This document shows positions 41,682 through 52,410 of a stretch of 64,000 nucleotides of DNA, piece by piece (within the stretch, counting starts at the first letter, position 1; each line of letters begins with the position of its first letter). This DNA comes from Panopea generosa (lineage: Eukaryota > Mollusca > Bivalvia > Adapedonta > Hiatellidae): the NCBI GenBank assembly GCA_029582155.1, contig CM055901.1:52457206-52521205 (forward strand), read 5' to 3'. The position numbers were made by a program, and so were the translations under genes. The notes under the pieces are model-generated. The model ran no database searches. It was not told where the DNA came from and saw only the letters and a program-made list of their open reading frames with translations.

Positions 41682-43020
41682 TTCTATGTGTTCCTTATAG
41701 GCACTTTTTTAGGTGGGACAAAACAAACTATGTTCTTTTATTAACATAACAATATCAAACTTTTTTTTCAGTAGTGTAGTTTAATACTTGTAATCAATAC
41801 ATATATGATTTATCCTATCTAACTACGTATAAATATCAATATACAAAACATTGTACAAATTTATACACAACTTTACAATTTACATGTATATAATACATAA
41901 TATGTAACAAAAAAAAGTCACATATAAAATATGTTGTGCTAAACTTGCACACTGAACAACATGCACATCAAAAGCTATATCATGCATATAAACATTACAG
42001 AGGTACTTCCTTTATTAAGTAAAACACAATTATGTACGTTTCTCATCTGGATGTCTGGACAGAAATCATGAATACAATAATAGTTCTCATGTCTCGATGG
42101 ACCATTTTGCTAGGAATAAACAAAAATAAAATGATTTAAAAAAAACTGTATGACATAAAACACACACAAATATGTAAGCACCATTATCAAGTAACAACCA
42201 AGTGCCTACTGTTTTTATTAGTTTACAAAATGAGAAAGTTATAACCGGGGATAGCAGATGATTTTACCAAGTCGTAGAAGCTTGTGGCGTCTGGGTTTGA
42301 ATGTTTTAGGTATCAACTACTATCCATTTGAATTACATCATTAAATACAATTACAACATTTCTACGTTTCACAGCAACATTAATTATTTTGTAATCATGC
42401 ATAAAATACAAATATACTGGCACAATGGTTTAAATGTCTGTCCACACAGATTGCATGCATGTTCCAGGTCTATAACTTGCCACAGTATGGCAATAATGGA
42501 GAGGATGGTGCACAGCATGACTGCTCAGCTGGATAAAAGTTTCTCCAGAAAGTATAGGATACCAGTTCAAAACAATGACATTCCATGTAATGTCAAACTC
42601 TGGAATATTTTATAATCACAGTCACTGTGATGATAATCAAGCATGTGTTTCACAAGGAAACAGCATCATCGTATTGCCTTATGTTTCCTTACCTCATAAA
42701 TCATAACCCATTCAAAATTGATTAGGACCTTGGCAATTAATGGCCGAAACATACAACCAACAACATTAGGGATTATATACATCTTTTCTTCTCTAACAAT
42801 TAAAGTAAAACTTGTCTAACAAAGGACCAGGAAAATTCATGTATTAAAATGAAGTCTAAAAAAAAAAGAGATATATTTTAAAATGGTAATACGAACAAGA
42901 ACAAGCTAATTATGCAGAATTTGATATGCATATAAGTTGATAAAGTTGTATCAATATGTATTGTTATCCTTTTTACTAAATTTTTTATCAAACAACTGCA
43001 TGGGATAGTACGTTTTTTTT
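41682..43020. other. AT-rich intergenic DNA, nothing recognised
   Basis: Only short open frames, none with recognisable domains. A 95-codon frame at 42328-42615 has no family resemblance that I can see. Confidence 0.5.
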
Positions 43021-43024
43021 CTCA

Positions 43025-43210
43025 GTTTTTCTAGTTTTATTGGTGGAGGAAAATATTAGAATAAATCTAAGTAGAACCATCATATTTCCGCAAGTAACTG
43101 ACAAAATATCTCACATAAAGTGTTTTGAACAAGTGGGACTCAAATTTACCACCACAGTGGTGATAGGTTAAGTGATTTTGAGATGACGCTTCAGACCAGT
43201 CGGCCACAGA
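43025..43210 (-). repeat. tRNA(Leu/Ser)-like SINE, family C, copy 1
   Basis: On the minus strand, CTCTGTGGCCGACTGGTCTG is a tRNA-like A-box head, followed by a B-box-like AAATTTGAGTCCCACTTG. The body ACTTTATGTGAGATATTTTG and TACTTAGATTTATTC follow. Confidence 0.75.
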
Positions 43211-43249
43211 GAATCCCTTACTGGGATATTAAATGATTTGTTTGATTGT

Positions 43250-43490
43250 TTGTATGTTTATAAATTTGGCCTTGTTTCAAGTCTGTGCACCTAATCATTG
43301 TTCCTGGGATCCGCAAGGGAGTTAACCAGTTCACCAGACACACCTCATCTCTGCAAGTCACTGCATGCTTCCCCACATATTCAGAGGTGGGAGAATCATG
43401 GCCGCAGAACACAGTTTATTACAACTGTGCACAGGTAGGGATTCAAACTCGGATCCTAATGCTAATGATCTGTGTTATGCAGAAAATGCA
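43250..43490 (-). repeat. SINE family D, diverged copy
   Basis: CCTGGGATCCGCAAGGGAGT, ACCTCATCTCTGCAAGTCAC and AGGTAGGGATTCAAACTCGG are in the family D order. On the minus strand the last is a B-box-like GAGTTTGAATCC. Confidence 0.6.
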
Positions 43491-43554
43491 TTAACCCTAT
43501 TTTTTAAAATATTTTTTTTAATGGGGTTAAATGCCATTTTCAGCACATTTCAGG

Positions 43555-43750
43555 TTATATATGGCATATCAACTTTTATTAGTGGAGGAAGACCTCAGAC
43601 TGAGTAGAATCACTGTCCTTCCACAAGTTACTGGCAAACTTTCTCACATAAAGTTTTTGGAGCGAGTGGGACTCGAACCTATGACCTTAGAGGTGAGAGG
43701 CAAGTGATATTGACATGACGCCTTAGACCACTCAGCCACAGAGGGCCCCT
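43555..43750 (-). repeat. tRNA(Leu/Ser)-like SINE, family C, copy 2
   Basis: Minus-strand head CCCTCTGTGGCTGAGTGGTC then TAAGGCGTCATGTC, with B box GGTTCGAGTCCCACTCGC. The body AACTTTATGTGAGAAAGTTT and ACTCAGTCTGAGGTC ends near 43555. It is the best copy of the family here. Confidence 0.82.
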
Positions 43751-43799
43751 CTAATTTTGTAATCAATGTGTTAAAATTAAATGCTTCTGTAAGCGGAAA

Positions 43800-44065
43800 T
43801 TCTATCCAAAGACACTGAGAGAGACTTTCAGACTTTGAGAGACCTTCAAAACTTTAAAGTTTATCAAACAATTTAAATTTAGAATGAAAGGGACATTTTC
43901 CATTTTTATACAATTTCTACATTTCAGTTTACTTTCGAATGCTATCATACACATGCATATATGTGATATCACGTTACAACATCTGTATAAAGAACACTTC
44001 ATGCTTACCGAGTAGATGGTTCAAGCAACTTTAATGTTTTATCTGAATGGCTTTGTTTTTCTTGT
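43800..44065. other. Intergenic DNA, nothing recognised
   Basis: No supported feature. Confidence 0.45.
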
Positions 44066-44069
44066 TTGA

Positions 44070-44245
44070 ATATTTAGCATCATTTTTATGCCATCAAGGG
44101 CTAATAGGTAACCACTCTTCCTGGGATCCTGAAAGGTTAACCAGTACTTTAGCATACCCATCTCAGCCAGTAACTGATAAATTTACCACTGGAATCAGCA
44201 GTGAGAGGCCAATGGCAGCGGGACGCAATGTCACAACAGCTTAGA
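44070..44245 (-). repeat. SINE family D copy
   Basis: AGCATCATTTTTATGCCATC, GGATCCTGAAAGGTTAACCA, CAGTAACTGATAAATTTACC and GGGACGCAATGTCACAAC match 27545-27830 in order and strand. Confidence 0.72.
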
Positions 44246-44249
44246 AGAT

Positions 44250-45630
44250 TATAAAAATTATGACATTTAACAACAGTTTAAAGAAGTTCCACCATTTAAT
44301 TTTGATATAAACTATCCACACAAACTTGTGTGTATTAAAATCCTACATTTTATTGTTTTAGGTGTGTTTGTGTTTGTGTGTGTGTTAAAACTTTTCAAAT
44401 AGAAAAAGAGTTTTCATATATACAATCTTCCACAATAATTCCATTGAATCGGACACCGGTTAATTGCACTATAAAAATGATGATAATGATAATGAGAAGT
44501 AAAGACCCGTATAATCAAAGCAATGTAGTGATGATTTATCTTCTCTTTCAACTGCTAAAAACCATTAAATAATAATGCTTCAACTTCACCAAGATTAAAT
44601 GTAATAAATAAACATGACCTTGAAGGTTGAACCTGTAGTATGCCATCATTTAAAATGACAACCTGACCTCAACATTTTAGCTCGACCAGTTAACATACCA
44701 TTGCTTAAGTTGACCTTAACCTAGTTCTTTAGCAACAAATTTATTTAGTGGATTTGACCTTGGTTAACCTGAAGTTAATCTAAATAAAAAGTGGACCAGA
44801 CCTGTATAATAAAATATCTATGGGAAGTGAACAATCACTTGAGGTATGTGTAAGTGTCTAGTTGCTACGGTATTATTAAAATATTCTACTAAGCATGGGA
44901 TGAAAACTTAAACTTTTATTTAATAAAATATTGATTGCTAGACAGAAATGTAAAAATTGTTTGCAATATTGTAAATGAAAAGAAATAAACCCAAACCAAA
45001 AGCTGAAAAAACAATTTTCAAAATATTAAGTTTCTGAGAGAAATAAATGCATATTAAAGGGGCATGCGATAATCTTGATACATTTTTACATACCGAAGTG
45101 TGTATGCATACCGTTTATTTCATTCTCTTTTATCAAAGGGGCATAACTCTGATTACTGACTGAAACACATTCTAATTCACATTATATGACAAAATATGTG
45201 AACTGTATTTGAATTTCCTTTGGTATCAATCTGATATAAAAAAAATAAACCAAAGACATTATCAACATTGCCGTTTGTCCCTTTAAACTTGTCACCTTAT
45301 ACAAAGTAAATGAAAAAAGTATACTTAACTCTCCCTGTGGTATATCTATTATTTTAAAACAATAAACATTAAATACTTGTTTTTATTTGAAGATAAAACT
45401 GTGTATAAAAGACTAAAATCAGTATAAAATAATAAACAACATAAATAAATACATAAATAAATATGGAGTCCTATAGGATACATACATTGTACTTGCACAG
45501 ACAAAAACCAGATCAGTAATTACCGGTTATCACCAGTACAGTAAATATATTCAGAGTGTTTGGGGCAGGGATGAGTACCCAATGCTATCAAAAATATACA
45601 CCAAAGCACGCCAATTACCTCTATATCTTA
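44250..45630. other. AT-rich intergenic DNA, nothing recognised
   Basis: Contains a GTGT-rich patch at ~44360. No gene or clear repeat. Confidence 0.5.
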
Positions 45631-45637
45631 AATTCAT

Positions 45638-45832
45638 TTAGGCTATTATAAATTAATTGCTAGATTATCATCCCTGCCCATCCCCTAATTTTCATGCCGC
45701 TCAGTTAAAAAAACAACAAAAAAAAACATCAAAAATTTTAAAAAATGAAAATTAAAAATAAAACCCTCCCGCGCTCCCTGTTTTTAAGAATAATTTGGAT
45801 GATAATCTAGCAATTAATCTATAATGGCCTTA
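45638..45832. mobile_element. Palindromic MITE, family E, copy 2
   Basis: Left end TTAGGCTATTATAAATTAAT then TGCTAGATTATCATCC; the right end is its inverted copy, ending AATCTATAATGGCCTTA. Same internal layout as 19416-19622. Confidence 0.83.
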
Positions 45833-46557
45833 TCAAAGCCTTCTACCATGCACAGAGCCGTTGCTGATGTAAATTAATATGAAACATCTCTGATTGTGAT
45901 ACAGCAATGATTTGGTATCTGTTTACCATCAATTAGATAACGTTTATATTTATGATGGTTCTATACTTGTGACATTGGAGCAAAACTGGTCTTACTGCTT
46001 AAATATGTTATTTGCAGTTAGATCAGTTTTGCACCTAGGTGACATTATGCTACAGATGACTTTCTAAACCTGTAGTATATTTCAATTAAGGTTTAATTAT
46101 TTTAATGGTGGAAATACAAGTTTTCAATCTAGAATTTGGAAAGGGAACAAAGGACAATAATACTCTGAAATACTTGTCTTCAAAGAGTATCTACTTAAAT
46201 TAAAAGTGCATGTGAATACAGCACTTCTATTTCGCGCATATTGCTTTTTTTCTATCTCCACTGAAGAGAATAAGATGCAATATACAATGTATACTCTTCT
46301 GTTGAATCAGTATCATGTCTCATTTATATAGCTAAATTCGGATGAACCGTTGATGTTATTTCCTGTTTTGATACAGATATGCCAGCATCAGCACTGCTGC
46401 AACTTCTGATAGAATGGTAAACTATTTGTATTTCAAATGTGGGTTCCAGGCAGTTCCAGCATATTACAATTCATGATTGTATAAACTCATCTACATAAAT
46501 CATTACAATTACACAAGTACTGAAAATGTTCCAAATCTTTACACAGGAGATGTGGTT
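45833..46557. other. 3' flank/UTR side of the laminin-G gene
   Basis: Sequence beyond the stop codon of the minus-strand LamG gene. No polyadenylation signal on the minus strand could be assigned with confidence. Confidence 0.4.
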
Positions 46558-46700
46558 CTAGGAGACAGGACAGCCTGTTTTGTGTACAGCAACCGTCTGT
46601 TTTAGGTTGAACCAGTCTACAGAAGTCTGTCCTATCTTCACGTTTTTCAGACAACCTGCAAATCCTTCAGTTGTGGATGCTGCTACCTGCCTCGACAAAT
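46558..46700 (-). CDS. LamG gene last coding exon
   Basis: The acceptor TTTGTTTACAG completes Asp, then LSRQVAASTTEGFAGCLKNV, KIGQTSVDWFNLKQTVAVHK and TGCPVS-stop (TAG). GFAGCL(x)NV is the conserved closing strand of a LamG domain with its disulphide Cys. Confidence 0.83.
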
Positions 46701-49700
46701 CTGTAAACAAAACATTGATACAATGTATGAATATAAGCTCACGGAGCCATCTGTTAAAATGTATATTGGTTATTATCAACACGAGCAATCAAGAAAAAAT
46801 GAATAAATCTTATTTAAAGAGGGTATCATATCAGTTTGAAACAATTTTTCTTTGTGGACCTCTAAAGATTCTTGTACATGTTATTTACAAAATACAATAG
46901 CAAGACAAAATCAATGAGTTAAAGCAGTCGATATCCCTACATCTACTACAATAAACAAGAAAGTATCAGTGGAATAGATGGATGCTCCCCCAAGTGAGTG
47001 TTTCACTCTGTACCATATGGTAATGATATAAAATATTGAAAAATACCAAACTGCGTAGCAGGAACAATATGTGGCTCTGCACCCAACAGAACTCATTTGC
47101 AAATTATTGAACTGGAACAAAATGACAATATGTGCATATCCTAGCTAGTTTTACAAAATTGAAACCAGAGGTTGTAGCGAAATAGCGTCATGAAGACAAT
47201 ATGCACATCTCCACCCCGGCAATGATGCATCCTAGCAAGTTTCATAAAATTCCAACCAGAGGTAGAGAAATAGAGCAGAGAAGAATTTGGTCACAGACAG
47301 AATGAAAGGGCCATAACTCTGTGAAAAATCATCGAACCAGAACACAAACATAGCAAGTTTCATAAAATTCCAACCTGAGGTTGTAGAGAAATAGCATGGA
47401 TAATAATTTGGTCACAGACTCAATGAAAGGGCCATAACTTTGTGAAAAATCATTGAACCTGGACATGAAGACAATATGTGCATCTCCACTTGGTAGTGAT
47501 GTATCCTAGCAAGTTTCATAAAATTCCAACATGGGGTTGTAGAGAAATAGCGCGGACAAGAATTTGGCCACAGACAGAATCAAAGGGCCATAACTCTGTG
47601 AAAAATCATCAAACCGGAAACAAAGACAATATGCCTAGCTGTACTTGGTAATGATGCATCCTAGAAAGTTTCATAAAATTCCAACCAGAGGCTGCAGAGA
47701 AATAGCCCGAACAAGAACTTTGGGACACACGGACAGACGAAGTGGCGACTATATGCTTCCCCCTTTAGGGGAGCATAAAAATAACAACAATACAACAATC
47801 ACAGTCATGTACAGTTAATAATACACGGTAGCCGAAACCACAGAATGCAACTGCGATAAATGCAGAATGCGTTATAAATATCCCAAGGTGCACTGTGCTA
47901 AATTATTTGGCAATACTCTTTGGGATCGAAGTACCATAAACAAACAAGGTAATATGTGATAAATATGACAGACCATTGTTTTTTGGCATAAATCAATTAA
48001 AAGCGATGTTGTTTATTTTTAATGAATCCGGTTGAAAATATCAATTTGAAATTTGAGAGCCAGAGAAAAACCGCGTTAAAACAAGTTTTGCATTATATCG
48101 GAGCTTGTTATAACAGGACCCGAGTGTATGTACATAAAATTTTAAACAAGTTCCATTTCTTATATTATTATAAATGAAATACATGTATAGCTTTATTGTT
48201 TTTAAACTATATTTCATTGTTTGCTTTTTTTTTTCATTGTTCCCCAGCAATGCCTGCCTCCCAGCAAATTAATTGTTGTATCTGGGTATGTTGGTTTCAA
48301 TATGAAACAGTAAAAGTTCAACCTATGTTGTGTTCCTGCTTTTACATTTAAAACTGAAATTCGATACAGGTTCAATTTGGGATTAACATCTTGAATGTTA
48401 ATATTTACAATGGCTTTCAAAAATGAACAAAATACTGAAACTTGTCGAATGTTAAATATTTGCCAGTGGACAACTTTCCAGAAAACAAGGTCCTACATGT
48501 ATGTGTATTCATCACTAAATATCTTTGATATATTCAGATCTGAAATTTTGTGTTGGAATTGTATTTTTTCAAATTTATATACCGGTAGTTGTGCATATTT
48601 ATTGAAAAAAGTTATATCATATCAACTTTGACTGGACTCTGAACATGACAAAGTTATGGAAAGATGTTTCAACGAACATACACGAAGAGTGATTTTTTAA
48701 ATGAAAAAGAGAAGAGTTTGACATTTAAACTCTGTACACTCAGCCTCCACTATTATATAATGTGGTTCAATAAAACGCGTTTTTTTCTTTCTTCAACCAG
48801 AGTCATGAAAAATTCATGTTATAACAATTGCTTAATTGATTGAAAAAACTAAACTTGCAATTGGATCAGCTATGTTGTTTCCAACAGTGATCTCGTCTAA
48901 AGTGTGCCTCAATCACACCTTATTAATCCAGACTGACATGATGATAACTACGTATGTATGTTGTTTCCAACAGTGATCTCGTCTAAAGTGTGCTTCAATC
49001 ACACCTTATTAATCCAGACTGACATGATGATATCTACTTATGGTTATAAACAATATTTTTAATTGAATTACGTCAACAAACAACAGTTTGTCTTGTTTAT
49101 CATACATTGATTGTCTTGTCATTCAGATTGTCTTGTCATTCACGAAGCCAATACTGTTTACACATTTCTGGATATCTAGTTTGGCCAATGCCAATCGGAA
49201 GCTAAATATAGATTTCTTACTAGGCGGCTTACTAGGTAGAATCACATGTAGATCACATGATGAAAAGCTTGTAAAGATGGCCGACATAGAATACCTTTGT
49301 TTCAAAACAAAGGCACTATGTTTTGAAAGAAATGGAAAGAAAGACATTTGCATAAGAGTTCCACAGATGTTGTCTTATACCACATATGTGACTTTCCACA
49401 GCTGTCTATATTGCTGTCCAATTCTTGGCTCCTTGGAACCACATTATATTGAAACTCAAGTGTATAGTTGGAGATAGTCAGTACAATGCAAACATTATTG
49501 TTGTCTTCCCAACAGATTGTTAATTTCCTCTTTATACAGATTTAATCAAAGGCAAAGTTATATTTCTCAAACAACGTATAATTACCTGGAGTTCCACCTA
49601 TATACAGCACATCTGATGTAGCCGTGTTTCTGATATCTTTGGAACTAGCATGAGTTGTGGGTGCTGCACCATCAACTTGTAGTGTCACCACATTCTTTAT

Positions 49701-51880
49701 TACACTGGCCTTCACCTTGTGCCATGTGTTGTCACAAAGGTTGAACTGACTGCTGTATGTCGACTCAGTCATCATTTCTCCACCAGCATTGATTACAGTA
49801 AACTTCACCTAAAATAAAAAATACCATACATGAAACTTAATATTGAGGTCTAACATCGGAGTAAAATGTGTTAAGCATGAAAACAATTACTGTAAAGTAA
49901 CAAAGTACAACGGTTGATTAAAATACCATCACAGAAGCAGTAGTTATTTAGCAAGATATACAATATTTAAATAATATATAATTTGCAATGTAACCAATAT
50001 TTAACTAAAAATAATAAGCATATAATTTTTTATTATATATTAGGACGCTGCTTGCAAAAAATGACAGCTTCAAGTTTTTAAGAAGGGACAATTAAGAATC
50101 GGATAAAACGATGACCATTAACACAAGGAAAGATATCTAACTCAGCGAGTGTAAAAGTTTCCAATGACTCTTAATTTCAGATGAGTAAATACACTACCTT
50201 TTTAAGTGATCAACATTTAAGTTACACCATAGCACAATCTTTTTTAAACTGGAATCAAAGTAAGTAAAAATCTTGTATTCCATGTTTCAATACAAAAGAC
50301 ATACCTGTCCTAAATGGAGCTCCAATGTTAGTGCTTGCTTTCCATCTTGATTGCTAATAGTAACGAGTATGCCCTCCGCCTTCCTGGTACGGAACTCCAA
50401 TTCTATGTCCAATAATTGCCCAACAACAAACTTCTCCTCTGAAATATTATCAAGATGAATTGATGTTGAATGTTTCAGTATTTGAACTTTGGCCAGTGAA
50501 GGTCAATACACTAGACATCACCTTTATCTCAATTTAGAATACTATTAGGTTAATTTACCTAATGAACATTAGGTATCTATTTAAAACTCGTTTTATCAAT
50601 ACAGAGGGACAGTAGTATAGTGGATAGAGTGTTGGCTGCTCATGCCAGAGATTGCATATTTGATCCCTAGTTTGATCTGTTGCCTCTAAATAAAACAACC
50701 CTCTCAGTACTGGCTCTACCCTAAAAACTGTCTTTAGAGTGGTTCATATAAGCTCTGAGCTTCTTCGCGATCAAGCTAAAATAAATTAGAAGTAGTATAA
50801 ACTAACACAGTAACAATTTAAACAAAATTCCAATCATTCTGATAATATATGTATATTTGACCTAATTCTTACTTCATATCAATAAATACTTACCATACAC
50901 TCCGTAGGAGTCGCCAGTAAAATGTGCCCCCATTTCCACCTTGGTGAAGCACTGATCTACTCCCCTCACCATAGTTGCATCATCAAATGTCTTTCCTGGG
51001 AAGCTTTTCAGTTTATCATTCAACACCATGCTCCTGATACTACCACGGATACTGTGTTGTATCTGAGGAGTAAATTGTAAAAACAGGTTTTAGGTATAGC
51101 TGATCACCCTCAACACCAGACTCCTGATACTACCACAGATACTGTGTTGTATCTGAGGAGTAAATTGTAAAAACAGATTTTAGGTATAGCTGATCACACT
51201 CAACACCATGCTCCTGATACTACCACGGATACTGTGTTGTATCTGAGGAGTAAATTGTAAAAACAGGTTTTAGGTATAGCTGATCACACTCAACACCAGG
51301 CTCCTGATACTACCACGGATACTGTGTTGTATCTGAGGAGTAAATTGTAAAAACAGGTTTTAGGTATAGTTGATCACACTCAACACCAGGCTCCTGATAC
51401 TACCATGAATACTGTGTTGTATCTGAGGAGTTAATTAAGAAAATGAGACTATAACAGATTAGATCTCATGTGATTTTAAAGCCAATTTTCTGCTTGTTTT
51501 AAATATACAATTGAACAATGCCAGAACTCACCACTTTATCATTAAGAAGAGGTATGAAGCTTTCTGGTACTCCGCCTACAAATAGTGGAACATCCACCTT
51601 CAACACTTTGGCAATCTTCGCGCCTCGTTTACTGTTACCATCAACCAGTATAGTGACTCTCTGACGGTTCTTCTTCACCAGGACATTGTGCCAGTCTCCG
51701 TCAGTCAGACTCGACTTTGGTTGCACAGTCACCTCCTTAAATTTACGGTTACGATCAAAGGAGAGGACAATTGCCCCATTCTTTATCTGGGCAGCCACAA
51801 AGGAAGAATGGTCAAGATTTGACAAGTAGAACAGCAAACCATCAGGGAAGAAGGTACGGAAGTCAAATGTTAGTTCAAAA
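46558..51880 (-). CDS. Laminin G domain protein, C-terminal five exons (probable laminin alpha chain)
   Basis: Minus-strand exons in transcription order: 51880-51532, 51062-50894, 50438-50305, 49808-49586, 46700-46558. All have AG/GT borders with consistent phases, giving about 340 codons ending GCPVS and TAG. Two LamG domains are visible. The first has FRTFFPDGLLFYLSNLDHSS, DGDWHNVLVKKNRQRVTILV and PLFVGGVPESF. A linker with RGVDQCFT follows. The second has EFRTRKAEGILVTISNQDG, CDNTWHKVKASVIKNVVTLQ, VLYIGGTP and GFAGCLKNVKIG. Two C-terminal LG modules followed by a short tail fit LG4-LG5 of a laminin alpha chain, a secreted basement-membrane protein binding dystroglycan and heparin. Other LamG proteins (perlecan, agrin, neurexin) are less likely because no EGF modules intervene. 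Upstream exons are not seen: a 500-N gap begins 31 bases beyond. Confidence 0.82.
46795..46910 (+). repeat. Dispersed repeat fragment, related to 9740-9850
   Basis: TATTTAAAGAGGGTATCATA, CAGTTTGAAACAATTTTTCT and TATTTACAAAATACAATAGC align with 9741-9840. Lies in the last LamG intron. Confidence 0.6.
46985..47775 (+). repeat. Dispersed modular repeat, family G
   Basis: Modules of ~125 bp each contain AGCAAGTTTCATAAAATTCC, AACCAGAGGTTGTAGAGAAA, TAGCGC, AAGAATTTGGTCACAGACAG and GGGCCATAACTCTGTGAAAA. It ends GTGGCGACTATATGCTTCCC, then CCTTTAGGGGAGCATAAAAA. The start TGCTCCCCCAAGTGAGTG is complementary to that end. Fragment of the same family at 31525. In the last LamG intron. Confidence 0.7.
47776..48870. 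other. LamG intron, nothing recognised
   Basis: AT-rich with short open frames only. Confidence 0.5.
48871..49034. repeat. Tandem duplication, ~86-bp unit
   Basis: ATGTTGTTTCCAACAGTGAT through GTGTGCCTCAATCACACCTT and ATCCAGACTGACATGATGAT occurs twice in a row with nearly no differences, in the LamG intron. Confidence 0.9.
49040..49541. other. LamG intron, nothing recognised
   Basis: A 129-codon plus-strand frame (49088-49477) has no recognisable domain and is antisense within an intron, so I do not call it a gene. Confidence 0.45.
49586..49808 (-). CDS. LamG gene exon, second LG domain middle
   Basis: The acceptor TTTTATTTTAG precedes GTG AAG TTT. Encodes VKFTVINAGGEMMTESTYSS, QFNLCDNTWHKVKASVIKNV, DGAAPTTHASS and VLYIGGTP, with a split codon at donor CCAG|GTAATT. 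Confidence 0.85.
50305..50438 (-). CDS. LamG gene exon, second LG domain start
   Basis: The acceptor AATATTTCAG completes Glu, then EKFVVGQLLDIELEFRTRKA, EGILVTISNQDGKQALTLEL and HLGQ. The donor is CAG|GTATGT, phase 0. Confidence 0.85.
50603..50790 (+). repeat. tRNA-derived SINE, family B
   Basis: Head GGGACAGTAGTATAGTGGAT then AGAGTGTTGGCTGCTCATGC, and TTTGATCC as a weak B box. The body has CAGTACTGGCTCTACC. A second copy lies on the minus strand at 55795-55970. Confidence 0.75.
50894..51062 (-). CDS. LamG gene exon, interdomain
   Basis: The acceptor ATCTCCTCAG-like sequence (CTCCTCAG) precedes ATA CAA CAC. Encodes IQHSIRGSIRSMVLNDKLKS, then ATMVRGVDQCFTKVEMGAHF and GDSYGVY, ending in phase 1 at donor TATG|GTAAGT. 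Its first ~43 bases and acceptor are repeated four more times upstream (see repeat at 51024-51440). Confidence 0.85.
51024..51440 (-). repeat. Five-copy 90-bp tandem repeat spanning an intron/exon boundary
   Basis: The decamer ACTGTGTTGT recurs at 51051, 51141, 51231, 51321 and 51411, an exact 90-bp period. On the minus strand each unit carries the acceptor CTCCTCAG plus the first ~43 exon bases (ATACAACACAGTATCCGTGG and onwards). Only the copy at 51062 continues into the real exon. The four upstream copies are decoys that would hit an in-frame TAA soon after the repeated exon part (CTATACCTAA). Confidence 0.93.
51532..51880 (-). CDS. LamG gene exon, first LG domain
   Basis: The acceptor TTTATTTTCAG at 51881 opens xFELTFDFRTFFPDGLLFYL. 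Includes DGDWHNVLVKK and ends LLNDKV at donor GTG|GTGAGT. 349 bases: one base of a split codon plus 116 codons. Confidence 0.85.
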
Positions 51881-51910
51881 CTGAAAATAAAATAAAATTA
51901 TAATATAACA

Positions 51911-52410
51911 NNNNNNNNNNNNNNNNNNNNNNNNNNNNNNNNNNNNNNNNNNNNNNNNNNNNNNNNNNNNNNNNNNNNNNNNNNNNNNNNNNNNNNNNNN
52001 NNNNNNNNNNNNNNNNNNNNNNNNNNNNNNNNNNNNNNNNNNNNNNNNNNNNNNNNNNNNNNNNNNNNNNNNNNNNNNNNNNNNNNNNNNNNNNNNNNNN
52101 NNNNNNNNNNNNNNNNNNNNNNNNNNNNNNNNNNNNNNNNNNNNNNNNNNNNNNNNNNNNNNNNNNNNNNNNNNNNNNNNNNNNNNNNNNNNNNNNNNNN
52201 NNNNNNNNNNNNNNNNNNNNNNNNNNNNNNNNNNNNNNNNNNNNNNNNNNNNNNNNNNNNNNNNNNNNNNNNNNNNNNNNNNNNNNNNNNNNNNNNNNNN
52301 NNNNNNNNNNNNNNNNNNNNNNNNNNNNNNNNNNNNNNNNNNNNNNNNNNNNNNNNNNNNNNNNNNNNNNNNNNNNNNNNNNNNNNNNNNNNNNNNNNNN
52401 NNNNNNNNNN
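51911..52410. other. Assembly gap (500 N)
   Basis: Exactly 500 N between the LamG exon and a complex minisatellite. The real length is unknown and a misjoin is possible. Confidence 0.99.

Noticed and set aside
43640-43750. tRNA-Leu or tRNA-Ser gene on the minus strand
   Set aside because: Good tRNA-like head, but a second diverged copy at 43025-43210 with the same non-tRNA body shows it is a SINE.
49088-49477. 129-codon plus-strand frame in the LamG intron
   Set aside because: No domain, no splice context, no similarity I can recognise.
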